Below are positions 19,062-29,241 of a stretch of 64,000 nt of DNA, one piece after another. The DNA is from [Clostridium] colinum. Lineage in GTDB: Bacteria > Bacillota > Clostridia > Lachnospirales > CAG-274. The position numbers were made by a program, and so were the translations under genes. Each line of letters begins with the position of its first letter. Within the stretch, counting starts at the first letter, position 1. Below the pieces are notes generated by a model. It was not told the DNA's origin. It saw only the letters and a list, made by a program, of their open reading frames with translations, and made no database searches. The stretch spans positions 1,364,001-1,428,000 of the forward strand of contig NZ_OW712331.1 in assembly GCF_940677205.1 (NCBI RefSeq). The letters are read 5' to 3'.

Positions 19062-20438
19062 TTATTTTAAAATTATAAATTCTTTTATATTTAAAGCTCC
19101 AACTAATATTAATAATATAATATATATTAATCCTAAAATACTTAATGATATAACTAAACTAAAAATTTCTCCATATGTTAATATTAATAAATTATAACAA
19201 TATTTAGCAATTATACCACTAGACAATATACAAATTATAGGTTTTAATACACTATTTGAAATATCTATTTTAAAATCTATTTTACTTTTTAATTTTGATA
19301 TAGATATTATATTTACTATTATTAAACTTAAAAACCAACCTATTATAAATGCATATAAGTCATATTTAGGTATTAAAAAATATATAAAACAAATATTTAT
19401 TATTGAAGATACAATACTATTTTTAAATATTAAAAACTGCTCACCTAACCCATTTAATATACCTGAAAATGTAACTTGTAAATATAAAAATGGACATAAA
19501 AATCCTATGTATAGAAGTTGCCAACCTATATCATCTTGTGAATATATTGTCATTCCAAGCTCATTTGAAAAAAATATAAATAATCCAGTTGTTCCAATAC
19601 CTATAAATGCTGTTATATTAAGTGTTTTGGATATAGTTTGCCTTATAGTACTAATTTTATTCTTTGCCATTGCTTCCGATATAGCTGGTATCATAGCTAT
19701 TGCAAGTGCTGTAAGAAGTGAAGAAGGAAACATAACTAGTGGCATAGACATACCACTAAGCTGTCCATACAAACTCATAGCTTCTGTAGCATTATACCCA
19801 TATTCTATTAACTTTTGTGGTATTAATATATTTTCTATTGTACTTAAAAATGAACCTAAAACTCTATTTGCTGTTAAAGGTATTGCCATAGCTAATATTA
19901 TTGATGTATACTTTACAGTTGATACTGTAGGCTTTTTACCATTATTAATTTTTGCATTATAAACCATAAGTACATATAAAAATGCAAATATTTCTCCTAC
20001 ACACATACCTATGACACCAACTGCACAAGCATATGATAAACCCATAGGTATAAATATTGAGGCTAAAATATATATAGTAATCATTCTAGAAACTTGCTCT
20101 AATACTTGACTGATAGCTGGCACTATAGCATCTTGCATTCCTAAAAAATACCCTCTTATGCAAGACCCTATTGCCATAAAAGGAAAACTTATACACATAA
20201 TATGTAATGATAATAACGTTTCTTTACTTTTTAATAAATTATTAGCTATATATCCTGAAAATATAAATACTAAAAAACTTAATAAACAAGATATTAATCC
20301 AGATATAAATATACAAATAGATAAAATTCTTTTTATGTTACCATATTCTTTTTTGGAATTTTCTTCTGCTACTAGTTTTGATATAGTTGTAGAAAAACCA
20401 GATGATGATATACTCCACGCTAACATAGTATATTGTCA
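19062..20438 (-). pseudogene. spoVB: SpoVB-type polysaccharide flippase, N-terminus removed by an insertion
   Basis: About 454 residues of a MATE/MOP-superfamily flippase remain. They start at LAWSISSSGFSTTISKLVAEEN, a segment that in intact SpoVB relatives lies about 60 residues in, after the first two membrane helices. The reading frame runs back from the ATG at 20426 through CAA TAT ACT to a TGA at 20438-20436, and homology stops there. A serine recombinase gene begins 22 bases beyond. SpoVB moves lipid-linked precursors for the spore cortex. The missing N-terminal part is not in the window. The gene would be restored if the element were precisely excised; otherwise it is dead. Confidence 0.8.
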
Positions 20439-20459
20439 AGACAGGAAATTAAAAAATTA
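20424..20459. other. Left chromosome/element junction (putative attL)
   Basis: The spoVB coding sequence ends and element DNA begins in the segment CATAGTATATTGTCAAGACAG. The crossover core should lie within the few codons before the ATG at 20426. The exact core cannot be fixed without the right end or an uninterrupted relative. Confidence 0.55.
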
Positions 20460-21941
20460 TTAAAAAAGGTTGAAATTTAACTCAAAATTCCATTCTATTT
20501 TTATTTTACATTTGTCATATATATATATCTTTTTTACAAATAAGTCTACTATTTCATAAGTTAATTTATCCTTATATATGACTTTTTCTATTCCATCCAG
20601 TTTTATATACCTTCTTGTTTCATTTTTTAAAATTTCTATTTTTTTAGTTATATTTTCTTTTCTACTTTCTATATTTTTACGACTTAATAAATATTGTTCC
20701 TTGTCCATATTTTCATTTAAATATAACATATAAAATTCATCTTTTTCATCTTCAAGTTGTATTAATTCTTTTTCAAACATTTTTAATTCGTTTTTTGTAT
20801 TATTATTGTTTTTGTTTAATATATCAAATTCTATTTTTTGAATACCTTTTAATATAACATTTTCAAGAAGCTCTTTTTCAATTACATTATGTTTACAATT
20901 ATCATTATATTCATAATTTCTTGTCCTACAAAAATATGTTTTACTAGAATTATATAAAGAATAACCACAATAGCCACAATATAACTTATATGCAAAAATG
21001 TTTTTTCTTTCTTTGTTTTTTGTTGTCTTTCTTGTAGTTAGCATATCTTGTACCTTATAAAAATCTTGTTTATTTATAATACCAGTATGACAACCCTCTA
21101 CTATAATCCAATCACTTTTATTATTTGTTACTTGCTTATGCCTAGTTTTTATATTTCTACTTGTCCTTAAATACTCTATTGTACCAATATAAACCTTATT
21201 GGACAATATTTCTCTAATATGTTCCCTTTTCCATAAGTTTTTAGAATTTACTGTTTTATTTATAAAATCTAATCTTGTTTTAACATTATTTTCATTTAAT
21301 TTTTTAGCTATTTCTAAACAACTGTTTCCATCTAAAAATAAATTAAAAATATTTTTAACTATTAAAGATGTTTCTTCATCTATTTCTAATTTACCTTTTT
21401 GTTCTTTAGATTTTTTATAACCAAAAGGGGCAGTATAACCTAAATAATTTCCTTGCTTAGCCTTATTTATTTTACTACTCGTTATTTTACTAGACAAATC
21501 TTTAGAATAATAATCATATATTATATTTTTAAAATTTATATCAATATCATTTAAATTGTATTTTGAATTTTTACTATCAAAATTGTCATTTATAGATATA
21601 AATCTTACATTAAAAAATGGTAATATATTTTCTAAATAGTTTACAACCTCTATATAGTTTCTTCCAAACCTAGATAAATCTTTTACTATTATATACTTTA
21701 TTTTATTTTCTTTTATATCTTCAAATAGTGTTTGTATGCTAGGTCTTTTAAAGTCTGTGCCAGAGAAACCGTCATCTACATATTCAACTGCTTTAAAGTT
21801 TTTAAATTCTTCTTTTTTAGTTATAAAATTTTGTATAATATGTCTTTGACTTTCTATACTATTACTTTCAGCTTTTTCATATTTATTTTTATCTTTATTT
21901 GAAATTCTTAAATACATAGCTATTGAATACTTAGAAGTCAT
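20460..21941 (-). CDS. Large serine recombinase A1
   Basis: The 493-residue protein has an N-terminal resolvase domain with the catalytic serine in YLRIS (residue 14). IIVKDLSRFGRNYIEV and the FSGTDFKRP loop follow near residues 60-100. A recombinase DNA-binding domain, a zinc ribbon (CGYCGY and later Cys) and a coiled coil come after. It is the last gene of a three-recombinase operon and ends 22 bases from the spoVB junction. Large serine recombinases integrate at attB/attP and excise with a directionality factor. It pairs by similarity with the recombinase at 46845-48311. Confidence 0.9.
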   Translation of the reverse strand: MTSKYSIAMYLRISNKDKNKYEKAESNSIESQRHIIQNFITKKEEFKNFKAVEYVDDGFSGTDFKRPSIQTLFEDIKENKIKYIIVKDLSRFGRNYIEVVNYLENILPFFNVRFISINDNFDSKNSKYNLNDIDINFKNIIYDYYSKDLSSKITSSKINKAKQGNYLGYTAPFGYKKSKEQKGKLEIDEETSLIVKNIFNLFLDGNSCLEIAKKLNENNVKTRLDFINKTVNSKNLWKREHIREILSNKVYIGTIEYLRTSRNIKTRHKQVTNNKSDWIIVEGCHTGIINKQDFYKVQDMLTTRKTTKNKERKNIFAYKLYCGYCGYSLYNSSKTYFCRTRNYEYNDNCKHNVIEKELLENVILKGIQKIEFDILNKNNNNTKNELKMFEKELIQLEDEKDEFYMLYLNENMDKEQYLLSRKNIESRKENITKKIEILKNETRRYIKLDGIEKVIYKDKLTYEIVDLFVKKIYIYDKCKIKIEWNFELNFNLF

Positions 21942-21957
21942 TTAAAACACCTCTCAA

Positions 21958-23601
21958 CTATTTAAAACTTTTAATTTCATCAAATCTATCACAAAATTTA
22001 AAAGCTATTTTTAACTTTTTATCATTATATATAACTATTTCATCTATTAATTTTAATATCATTTCTTTAGTTAAAATTTCTTTATCTTCAAAAATTAAAA
22101 ATTCATTAATAAAATTTTTATCATTAAATCTTTCTTCAATTTTGTTTAAATCCTGATTTAATTTTATTAATTCATCTTTAAGTTTTAATTCTTTTTGCTT
22201 GTATTTAGTTTTATTATAAATATAATCTTCTTTGTTTAATACATTTTCTAAATAATCATTATACATAATATCATATATATTATTAATATTATCTATTTCA
22301 AAATTTATTTTATTTACTTTATCTTCTATACATTTTTTCTCTAATTCAAATTTATGTAAATACTTTTTACTTTTAACTATTTCATTTAGGTTTTTAGCAA
22401 GTTTTAATTGTAATTTTATAGTCTCCAAAATAATATTTAAAATTATTTCTTCTTTTATACTTTTAAAATTACATCTATCTTTATATTTTAGCTTATTAGA
22501 ACAAGTAAATCTTTTATCTACATAATTTTTTTTAATATTTTTAACTAATCTAATATTTTTATCACAGTAACCACATTTTATAATTCCCTTTAAAATATTT
22601 TCATCATTAATATTTGTATTGTGTTCTTTAAAATATTTTTGTTTTAAATGATTATTTATATCTTTCACTTGATTAAATGTATCTTCATCTATTATAGGTA
22701 TATGATTATTATGTATAACTACCCATTCTTCTTTAGGTAAATTTATTTTTTTATGATTATTACTTATTGTTTGAATAGTTTTTCCTTGAGTTAAATTGCC
22801 TATATAAAAATCATTATTTAAAATTCGATTGATACATTCTTTATTCCACTTTACATTAGCATATTTATCTGTTTTAAAAAGTCCCAAATTATAAAAATGT
22901 TTATAAGGTGCATCTATATTTAATTTTTCAAGTTCAAATAATATTTCATTATAACTTTTATTTTGTAAACGCCAATTAAAAATTTTTTTAACAACTTCAC
23001 TTGCTTTTTCATCAACTATTACTTTACCTTTATTTTGTGTATCTTTTAAATATCCATAAGTAGGAATAGTACATAAATATTGTCCTTTTTTTCTTTTAGA
23101 CTGTAAAGCAGATGAAACTTTTTTTGAAATATCTTTTGAATATATTTCATTAACAATATTTTTAAGATGCACTGATAATATATCATTATTTTTTATATTT
23201 ACACTATCAAAATTATCATTTATAGCTATAAACCTTATATTTAAAAATGGTAATATATTTTCAATATAATTACTACATTCTTTATAATCTCGTCCAAATC
23301 TAGATAAATCTTTTACTATTATACAATTTATTTTTTTATATTTTATATCTTCTAAAAGACTTTCAAATCCTTTTCTATTAAAGTTTGTACCTGTTTTATT
23401 ATTATCTTCATAAAATTTTACTAATTCAAAATCATTATTATTATTTATATAATTTAAAATTATATTTTTTTGATTTTCAATAGTGTTTTCATCATCTGTA
23501 TTATTATTTAAGATTGAAAGGCGAACATAAGCTCCAACTTGAAAAGATTTTTTAGGATTATTTAAATTTAATTGTAAGTTTACTCTACTTTTTCTAGCCA
23601 T
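21958..23601 (-). CDS. Large serine recombinase A2
   Basis: The 547-residue protein starts with a basic MARKSR segment. Its resolvase domain has the catalytic serine in YVRLS (about residue 29) and IIVKDLSRFGRDYKEC near residue 95. A recombinase domain, a zinc ribbon (CGYCDK...FTCSNK) and a long coiled coil follow. It lies 16 bases upstream of A1 and nearly touches A3, so the three are cotranscribed. Its paralogue is 48315-49982. The active-site motifs are intact, so it is unlikely to be a mere accessory fragment. Confidence 0.9.
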   Translation of the reverse strand: MARKSRVNLQLNLNNPKKSFQVGAYVRLSILNNNTDDENTIENQKNIILNYINNNNDFELVKFYEDNNKTGTNFNRKGFESLLEDIKYKKINCIIVKDLSRFGRDYKECSNYIENILPFLNIRFIAINDNFDSVNIKNNDILSVHLKNIVNEIYSKDISKKVSSALQSKRKKGQYLCTIPTYGYLKDTQNKGKVIVDEKASEVVKKIFNWRLQNKSYNEILFELEKLNIDAPYKHFYNLGLFKTDKYANVKWNKECINRILNNDFYIGNLTQGKTIQTISNNHKKINLPKEEWVVIHNNHIPIIDEDTFNQVKDINNHLKQKYFKEHNTNINDENILKGIIKCGYCDKNIRLVKNIKKNYVDKRFTCSNKLKYKDRCNFKSIKEEIILNIILETIKLQLKLAKNLNEIVKSKKYLHKFELEKKCIEDKVNKINFEIDNINNIYDIMYNDYLENVLNKEDYIYNKTKYKQKELKLKDELIKLNQDLNKIEERFNDKNFINEFLIFEDKEILTKEMILKLIDEIVIYNDKKLKIAFKFCDRFDEIKSFK

Positions 23602-23602
23602 A

Positions 23603-25222
23603 TTAAATAACCTCCTTTAAATCTTTTAAATTATTTAAAAGGTTGATTATTTCTCCATATTGCTCATCAAATCTAAATTTTACACATATCCTTAAATTTT
23701 CATAAACATAAATTTTATTAATCAAACAAACAAGTAATTTTCTATCTAATTCTTTAATATTTTTATATTTCTTAATATATTCTTTTAGTTCTAATTCTTG
23801 TTTATTTCCATTAATTAAATCATTTAATTTAAATTCAAAATCTTTTATACCATCTTCAAGCTTTTTAATTTTCTGTTCTATTATATCATTATATCTAATA
23901 TATTCATCTTTATCTAATATTTCATTTTTATAATCTTCATATATTTTAAATTTATGTTCTTTTAATTTATCAATTTCTTTTTTTCCTGTACTAATATTTA
24001 TATTGATATTTTCAATTTGTTTTTCACTAAAAGGTAATTTTTTAATATCTTTTATAACTTTTTCAGTATCTATTAAAGTTTTAATATGTAAATTTATTAT
24101 TTTTAATAGAGTTTCTTTTATAACTGTTTCTTTTATAGAATGTTTAGTACAACCATTACCTTTAATACAACCAGAACAAACATAATTAATATTTCTATTT
24201 TCTTTTGTACCAAAGTTTTTCCTTACCATACTTCTTCCACAGTCAGGACAATATAAAATACCAGAAAATAAAGATACTTTTTCATTATTAGGTGCTACTC
24301 TTGTATCAGATAGCATAAGACTTTGTACAATTTCAAAAGTTTGTTTATCTATTATTGGTGGGTGAGTATCTTCACAAATTAACCATTTTTCTTCAGGATT
24401 TTTAACTAACTTTTTAACTCTATAATTTAAAGATGTAAATTTTGCTTGTTCTAATATACCAATATAAGCTTTACTTTTTAAAATATCAATTATAGTTTTA
24501 TGGCTCCATAAAGAGGTTTTTTTAAATTTTACACTATTTTTAAAATTTAAACCTATATGTTTTTTATACTCCATTGGAGATAAAACACCTCTGTTATTTA
24601 ATTTTTCAGCTATTTTAGTATGAGTATAACCTTCTAATTTCATTTCAAATATTTCTTGTACTATTTTTGATGGATAATCATCTATAATTAATTTATTTTT
24701 GTTGTTAGGGTCTTTCAAATATCCATATGGTGCAAAAGAACCTATAAATTCTCCATTCTTTCTTTTTAAATCTAATTGAGTTCTTACTTTTATAGATATA
24801 TCTCTTAAATAAGCATCATTTATAAGATTTTTAAAAGGTACTATTAAACTTTGTTCCGAATTATTATTGATACTATCATATCCATCATTAATAGATATAA
24901 ATCTAATGCCTAAAAAAGGAAAAATTTCTTCTATATATTTTCCTACTTCAACAAAATTACGTCCAAATCTAGAAAAATCTTTTACTATAATACAATTTAC
25001 TTTTTTAGATTTTATTTCTTCCATTAGCTCTTTAAAGGCTGGTCGTTCAAAATTTCCCCCACTATAACCATCATCAATTTTTATAGAAACTAATTCTAAA
25101 TCTTCTCTTTCATTAATAAAAGTTTGTATCATAGATTTTTGATTTATTATACTTTCACTTTCGTTTTTATTATTATCCTCACGAGATATTCTTAAGTACA
25201 TTGAAACTTTATACTTTTTCAT
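23603..25222 (-). CDS. Large serine recombinase A3
   Basis: The 539-residue protein has the catalytic serine in YLRIS (residue 13) and IIVKDFSRFGRNFVEV near residue 80. A recombinase domain, a zinc ribbon (CPDCGRS...CSGC) and a coiled coil follow. The ATG at 25222 is chosen because GGGAGTG precedes it. It is the first recombinase of the operon, and a conserved hairpin lies just upstream. Its paralogue is 49995-51599. Confidence 0.9.
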   Translation of the reverse strand: MKKYKVSMYLRISREDNNKNESESIINQKSMIQTFINEREDLELVSIKIDDGYSGGNFERPAFKELMEEIKSKKVNCIIVKDFSRFGRNFVEVGKYIEEIFPFLGIRFISINDGYDSINNNSEQSLIVPFKNLINDAYLRDISIKVRTQLDLKRKNGEFIGSFAPYGYLKDPNNKNKLIIDDYPSKIVQEIFEMKLEGYTHTKIAEKLNNRGVLSPMEYKKHIGLNFKNSVKFKKTSLWSHKTIIDILKSKAYIGILEQAKFTSLNYRVKKLVKNPEEKWLICEDTHPPIIDKQTFEIVQSLMLSDTRVAPNNEKVSLFSGILYCPDCGRSMVRKNFGTKENRNINYVCSGCIKGNGCTKHSIKETVIKETLLKIINLHIKTLIDTEKVIKDIKKLPFSEKQIENININISTGKKEIDKLKEHKFKIYEDYKNEILDKDEYIRYNDIIEQKIKKLEDGIKDFEFKLNDLINGNKQELELKEYIKKYKNIKELDRKLLVCLINKIYVYENLRICVKFRFDEQYGEIINLLNNLKDLKEVI

Positions 25223-25257
25223 TTCTAACACTCCCAATTGATTATTTTTAATCAAAA

Positions 25258-25335
25258 AAATCAACTAGAGTTTTGATACGTCTTATTTTTTGAAAGTATA
25301 TTATAAATTTTTTCATCTGTCTAGTTGATTTTTAT
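25258..25335 (-). promoter_or_regulatory. Conserved inverted repeat upstream of recombinase operon A
   Basis: The arms AAAATCAACTAGA (25258-25268 region) and TCTAGTTGATTTT (25319-25332 region) flank about 50 bases containing TATACTTTC and AATAAGAC. On the minus strand the second arm ends in a T tract, so it can act as a terminator or attenuator between the DUF6870-like gene and the recombinases. An almost identical element stands at the same place in the second triplet (51636-51722). Confidence 0.6.
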
Positions 25336-25344
25336 AATTATATT

Positions 25345-25626
25345 TTATTTATTTAAACAGTCTTCAATGTAAATATTCTCTTTAGGCTCATTATAAGTAC
25401 TATTTACTATAACATCACCTACTTTAAAAAAATATGGATTTTTTATTTGTTGTATAAATTTTAAAACTTTTAATTCATATGGTAAACTATCATCAATTTC
25501 TATATCATTAATATCTTTTAAATCTTCTAATCTTATATTATTTATATCCATATTTTTTAATTTGTTAAAATCAATATTTTTATAATCTTCTAATTCTTCT
25601 TTTGATATATTAAATTTATTTTTCAT
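25345..25626 (-). CDS. DUF6870-like small protein (copy A)
   Basis: The 93-residue acidic protein has the pattern MDINNIRLEDLKDINDIEID near residue 30 and IKNPYFFKVGDVIV near residue 66. From memory these match the DUF6870 family, which is often found beside recombinases in Firmicutes; its function is unknown. It precedes recombinase operon A, as its paralogue 51732-52025 precedes operon B. A role in recombinase control or directionality is an inference. AAAGGAG precedes the ATG. Confidence 0.65.
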   Translation of the reverse strand: MKNKFNISKEELEDYKNIDFNKLKNMDINNIRLEDLKDINDIEIDDSLPYELKVLKFIQQIKNPYFFKVGDVIVNSTYNEPKENIYIEDCLNK

Positions 25627-25807
25627 GAATTTTTCTCCTTTTTTTTAATTTAATATATTTGATTATTGTTATAATTATTCTAAAATATAAAATAATTTTT
25701 AAATATAAAATACATTTTATTTTATACTAAAAAAAGATTTATATTTAATGCAAAACAAGTTATTTTAATTATTACAAATATTATATTAATATCTTTATAG
25801 CTTGTTT

Positions 25808-25845
25808 TGTAGTCTTCAACTCCTCCCCCTAACTGACAGACTACA
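25808..25845. ncRNA. Hairpin with C-rich loop (possible small RNA or leader)
   Basis: A perfect eight-pair stem (TGTAGTCT and AGACTACA) encloses a 22-base loop containing CTCCTCCCCC. On the plus strand the loop is complementary to Shine-Dalgarno sequences; on the minus strand it reads GGGGGAGGAG. It is by far the most GC-rich patch of the 25627-26105 gap, which otherwise holds AT-rich DNA. No open frame of convincing size uses it. The strand and role are unknown. Confidence 0.35.
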
Positions 25846-25983
25846 TTCTAGAAGTATTATTATGTTAAATAAATGTCTTGGCAATTAGTTCAATCTATAA
25901 CATTTTTAATTACATTATAATTAAAAATTGTTAAAACCTTATTATTACAAACATTTCTCGTCAATTTAGACTTTATAAGACAC

Positions 25984-26023
25984 AAAAAAAGACAAACTAA
26001 TAAATAATTATTAGTTGCCTTTT
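25984..26023. terminator. Bidirectional terminator after hsdR
   Basis: AACTAATAA (25995-26003) and TTATTAGTT (26008-26016) form a nine-pair stem. It is flanked by seven A on the left and a T tract on the right, so it works in both directions. It ends the minus-strand hsdR transcript. Confidence 0.75.
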
Positions 26024-26105
26024 TACGCAATATATAAAATATATTTTTATTATGAATAAATCTAAAATGATATTTACATAATTTGATTTTTAGTTTACAA
26101 TAATA

Positions 26106-29100
26106 TTATAAATTATCTGTCCATAATTCACATTGTTCTATAACTGTATCTATTGCATCATCACAATCCTCAGGTGGGTATTTATATTTTTTTAATAATT
26201 TTTTTACCATTAGCCTCATTTTAGCTCTAGCACTTTCTTTTCTTTGCCAATCAACTGTACGGCTTTTTCTTAACATATCTGTCAATTCTTTTGTTAAATT
26301 AACCAAATCTTCATTTTTATTTTCATAAAAATCTTTAACAGCTTGAGGTTTTGTAAGAGCATCATAAAAAGCTAATTCTTCTTCAGTAAATCCTAATTTT
26401 TTAGATTCTTCTTTCATTTCCATTATTTCTTTACTAATTTTTATAAGTTCTTCTATTACTTCTTCATTAGAAATTAATCCATTTACATAAGAATTCATAA
26501 GCTTTTTAATTTTATCAGAGAACAGCTCTGATTTTACTAAGTTACTTTTTTTATATTGCTTAACTTCTTCATTTAATAATTGTTTTAGTAAAGTTATTGC
26601 TATATTTTTTTGTTTCATTTTTTTAACTTCTTGTAAAAATTCAGGATTAAATATAGAAAACTCTGATTTTATATCAGAAAATAAGTTTATTATTCCTTCA
26701 CTTTTTATGCTTGCTTTTAAAAGATTATTTATATTTTCGTTTACATCGTTTAAAGATAATCTTTTTTCATTTTCCCCATTAAAACTAATTTTCACAACAG
26801 TAGCTCTAACTGCTTCAAAAAAAGCCGATAGCAACCTGTCTTCTTCACAAACAATACTAGCACATAAAGATAAAGCTTGTTTAAGTTCATTAGCTGTTTT
26901 TGCAAAATCATCTTTTTTCTTATTATCTGATATTATATAATTAACTCCGTCTAAAATAGTATTTGCTCTGTCTAAATCTGTACCATTTAAAAATTTACTA
27001 TAATCAAATTTTACAAACATATCTTTGCAAAAACTAAGTTTTTCTAAAAATATAGGATATGCTTTAGTTTTTATATCTGTATCACCATATTTTTCTCTAT
27101 CCCTTAAAGTATATTCGTTCATAGCCTCTTTTAAAGCAGTTGCAATACCTATATAATCTACAACAAGTCCACCTTCTTTTTCTTTAAATACACGGTTTAC
27201 TCTAGTTATAGCTTGCATAAGGTTATGAGATTTCATAGGTTTATAAACATACATTGTAGCAAGAGAAGGTACATCAAATCCTGTTAGCCACATATCAACA
27301 ACGATAGCTATTTTAAAATCGCTTTCATCATCTTTAAATTGTATAGCCAATTCTTCTTTATATTTTTTATCTCCTATAAGTGCTTTCCATTCTTCAGGGT
27401 CGTTGTTGCTTGAAGTCATTACAATATTTACATTTTTTTCATATTCTGGCTTTAGCTCTATAATCTTTTTATATATTTTTATACCTATATCCCTAGAATA
27501 AGCTACTATCATAGCTTTCCCTGTTAAAAGATTTTTTCTATAATTATCATAATGAGATAAAATATCAGTAACTAAAGAATTTATTGTTTCTTCTGCACCA
27601 AGTATTGCGTCCATTTTAGCTAATTGTTTTTTGCTTTTTTCTATTGTTATTTCATCGGCAAAATCACTTAAATTAGAATATTCTTCATCTATTTGTTTTA
27701 ATGTATCTTCGTCTAGTTGTAGCTTAACAACTCTACTTTCATAATAAACTGGCTTTGTAGCTCCGTCTTCAACAGCTTGTGTCATATCATAAATATCTAT
27801 GTAATCTCCAAAAACTTCTCTTGTGCTTTTATCTTTTTGTGAAATAGGTGTCCCTGTAAAACCTATATATGTTGCATTAGGTAAACTATTTCTTATCATT
27901 CTAGCAAAACCTATTTTTATTTTACCGTCTTCATCTATTTTTTCTTTCAGTCCATATTGTCCACGGTGAGCTTCATCTGCCATAACGATTATATCATTTC
28001 TTTCAGATAATGCTTCGTAACTTTCTTCAAATTTTTGCATTGTTGTGAAAATAATTTCTCCCGATTTTGTAGTTTCTAAAAGCTTTTTAAGGTGTTTTCT
28101 ATCTTCTGCTTGTATAGGTGTTGTTCTTAAAAAGTCTGTGCATTTTACAAACTGTGTATATAATTGATTATCTAAATCTTTTCTATCTGTTAAGACTAAT
28201 ATAGTTACATTAGGAATTTCTTTTGATAATAACTTAGAGTAAAAAACCATAGATAAAGATTTTCCACTACCTTGTGTATGCCAAAATACTCCCCCTTTTT
28301 TATCAGTTTCTTTAGCCTCTTTTGTTCGTTCAACGGCTTTTTTTACTGCATAATATTGATGATAACCTGCTATAATTTTAACTTTTTTTACACCAGTATT
28401 TGAAAAAAGGCAAAAATTTCTTACAATATCTAAAAATCTTTCTTTTTGAAAAATACCTTCAAAGAATACATTAAAATTAACTAAACTTTTATCTTCAGAT
28501 TTTCCGTCTTTAGTTTTCCAAACCATAAATCTGTCTTCATTAGAAGTTATTGTTCCTATTTTAGAAACTACTAAATCACTTAAAACAATAGCTACATTAT
28601 AAATAAACATAGATGGTATAACTTGCATATAGTTTCTTACTTGTCTATAAGCTTCACTTGTAGTTGTATTTTCTCTTGAAGGAGATTTAAGCTCCATTAA
28701 TATTAAAGGAAGTCCATTTATAAATAATATAATATCAGGGCGTTTTTCTTCTCTTTCAATAAAAGTAAATTGATTAACTGCATAAAAAGAGTTATTGCCT
28801 ATTTTTTCATAATCTATAAGATTACATAATTTATGTATTTCTTCGTTATCTTCTTTATATTTTACCGTTACTCCATTTTGTAAATAGTTCATAAATATTT
28901 CATTTTGTTGTTCTAATGAACCATTTTCTATATTTTTAATTTTATAAATAGCCTCTTGTATAGCATCTTTAGGTAAATTTTTATTTATTCTTGCTAAGCT
29001 TTCTTGTAGCTCTTGCTCCCATAAAGGACTTTTTAAATCTCGTTCTATATTTGCACCATTAAGTTTTTTATATCCTATATTTTCAAATAGTTCTAATATT

Positions 29101-29126
29101 GCATTTTCATAGTCTGCCTCTTTCAT
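26106..29126 (-). CDS. hsdR: Type I restriction enzyme, R subunit
   Basis: The 1006-residue motor and nuclease subunit translocates and cuts unmodified DNA. The nuclease motif is RPDIILFINGLPLILMELK near residue 135. Helicase motifs are TQGSGKS (Walker A, near 288), MADEAHRGQYG (DEAH-type, near 385) and FTGTPI. A later QAITRVNRVF is motif VI, and a helical C-terminal domain follows. It belongs with hsdM and hsdS at 30777-33780, separated by a small block of decayed genes. The gene appears intact. Confidence 0.95.
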   Translation of the reverse strand: MKEADYENAILELFENIGYKKLNGANIERDLKSPLWEQELQESLARINKNLPKDAIQEAIYKIKNIENGSLEQQNEIFMNYLQNGVTVKYKEDNEEIHKLCNLIDYEKIGNNSFYAVNQFTFIEREEKRPDIILFINGLPLILMELKSPSRENTTTSEAYRQVRNYMQVIPSMFIYNVAIVLSDLVVSKIGTITSNEDRFMVWKTKDGKSEDKSLVNFNVFFEGIFQKERFLDIVRNFCLFSNTGVKKVKIIAGYHQYYAVKKAVERTKEAKETDKKGGVFWHTQGSGKSLSMVFYSKLLSKEIPNVTILVLTDRKDLDNQLYTQFVKCTDFLRTTPIQAEDRKHLKKLLETTKSGEIIFTTMQKFEESYEALSERNDIIVMADEAHRGQYGLKEKIDEDGKIKIGFARMIRNSLPNATYIGFTGTPISQKDKSTREVFGDYIDIYDMTQAVEDGATKPVYYESRVVKLQLDEDTLKQIDEEYSNLSDFADEITIEKSKKQLAKMDAILGAEETINSLVTDILSHYDNYRKNLLTGKAMIVAYSRDIGIKIYKKIIELKPEYEKNVNIVMTSSNNDPEEWKALIGDKKYKEELAIQFKDDESDFKIAIVVDMWLTGFDVPSLATMYVYKPMKSHNLMQAITRVNRVFKEKEGGLVVDYIGIATALKEAMNEYTLRDREKYGDTDIKTKAYPIFLEKLSFCKDMFVKFDYSKFLNGTDLDRANTILDGVNYIISDNKKKDDFAKTANELKQALSLCASIVCEEDRLLSAFFEAVRATVVKISFNGENEKRLSLNDVNENINNLLKASIKSEGIINLFSDIKSEFSIFNPEFLQEVKKMKQKNIAITLLKQLLNEEVKQYKKSNLVKSELFSDKIKKLMNSYVNGLISNEEVIEELIKISKEIMEMKEESKKLGFTEEELAFYDALTKPQAVKDFYENKNEDLVNLTKELTDMLRKSRTVDWQRKESARAKMRLMVKKLLKKYKYPPEDCDDAIDTVIEQCELWTDNL

Positions 29127-29241
29127 TGTATATTCTCCCTTATGAATTTATTTATTATTTTTACTTATAAAATTTAATTTTATTATATCATAAATTTATT
29201 TATATTGTATGTTATAATATATTTAGAAAGGTGATTTTGAA

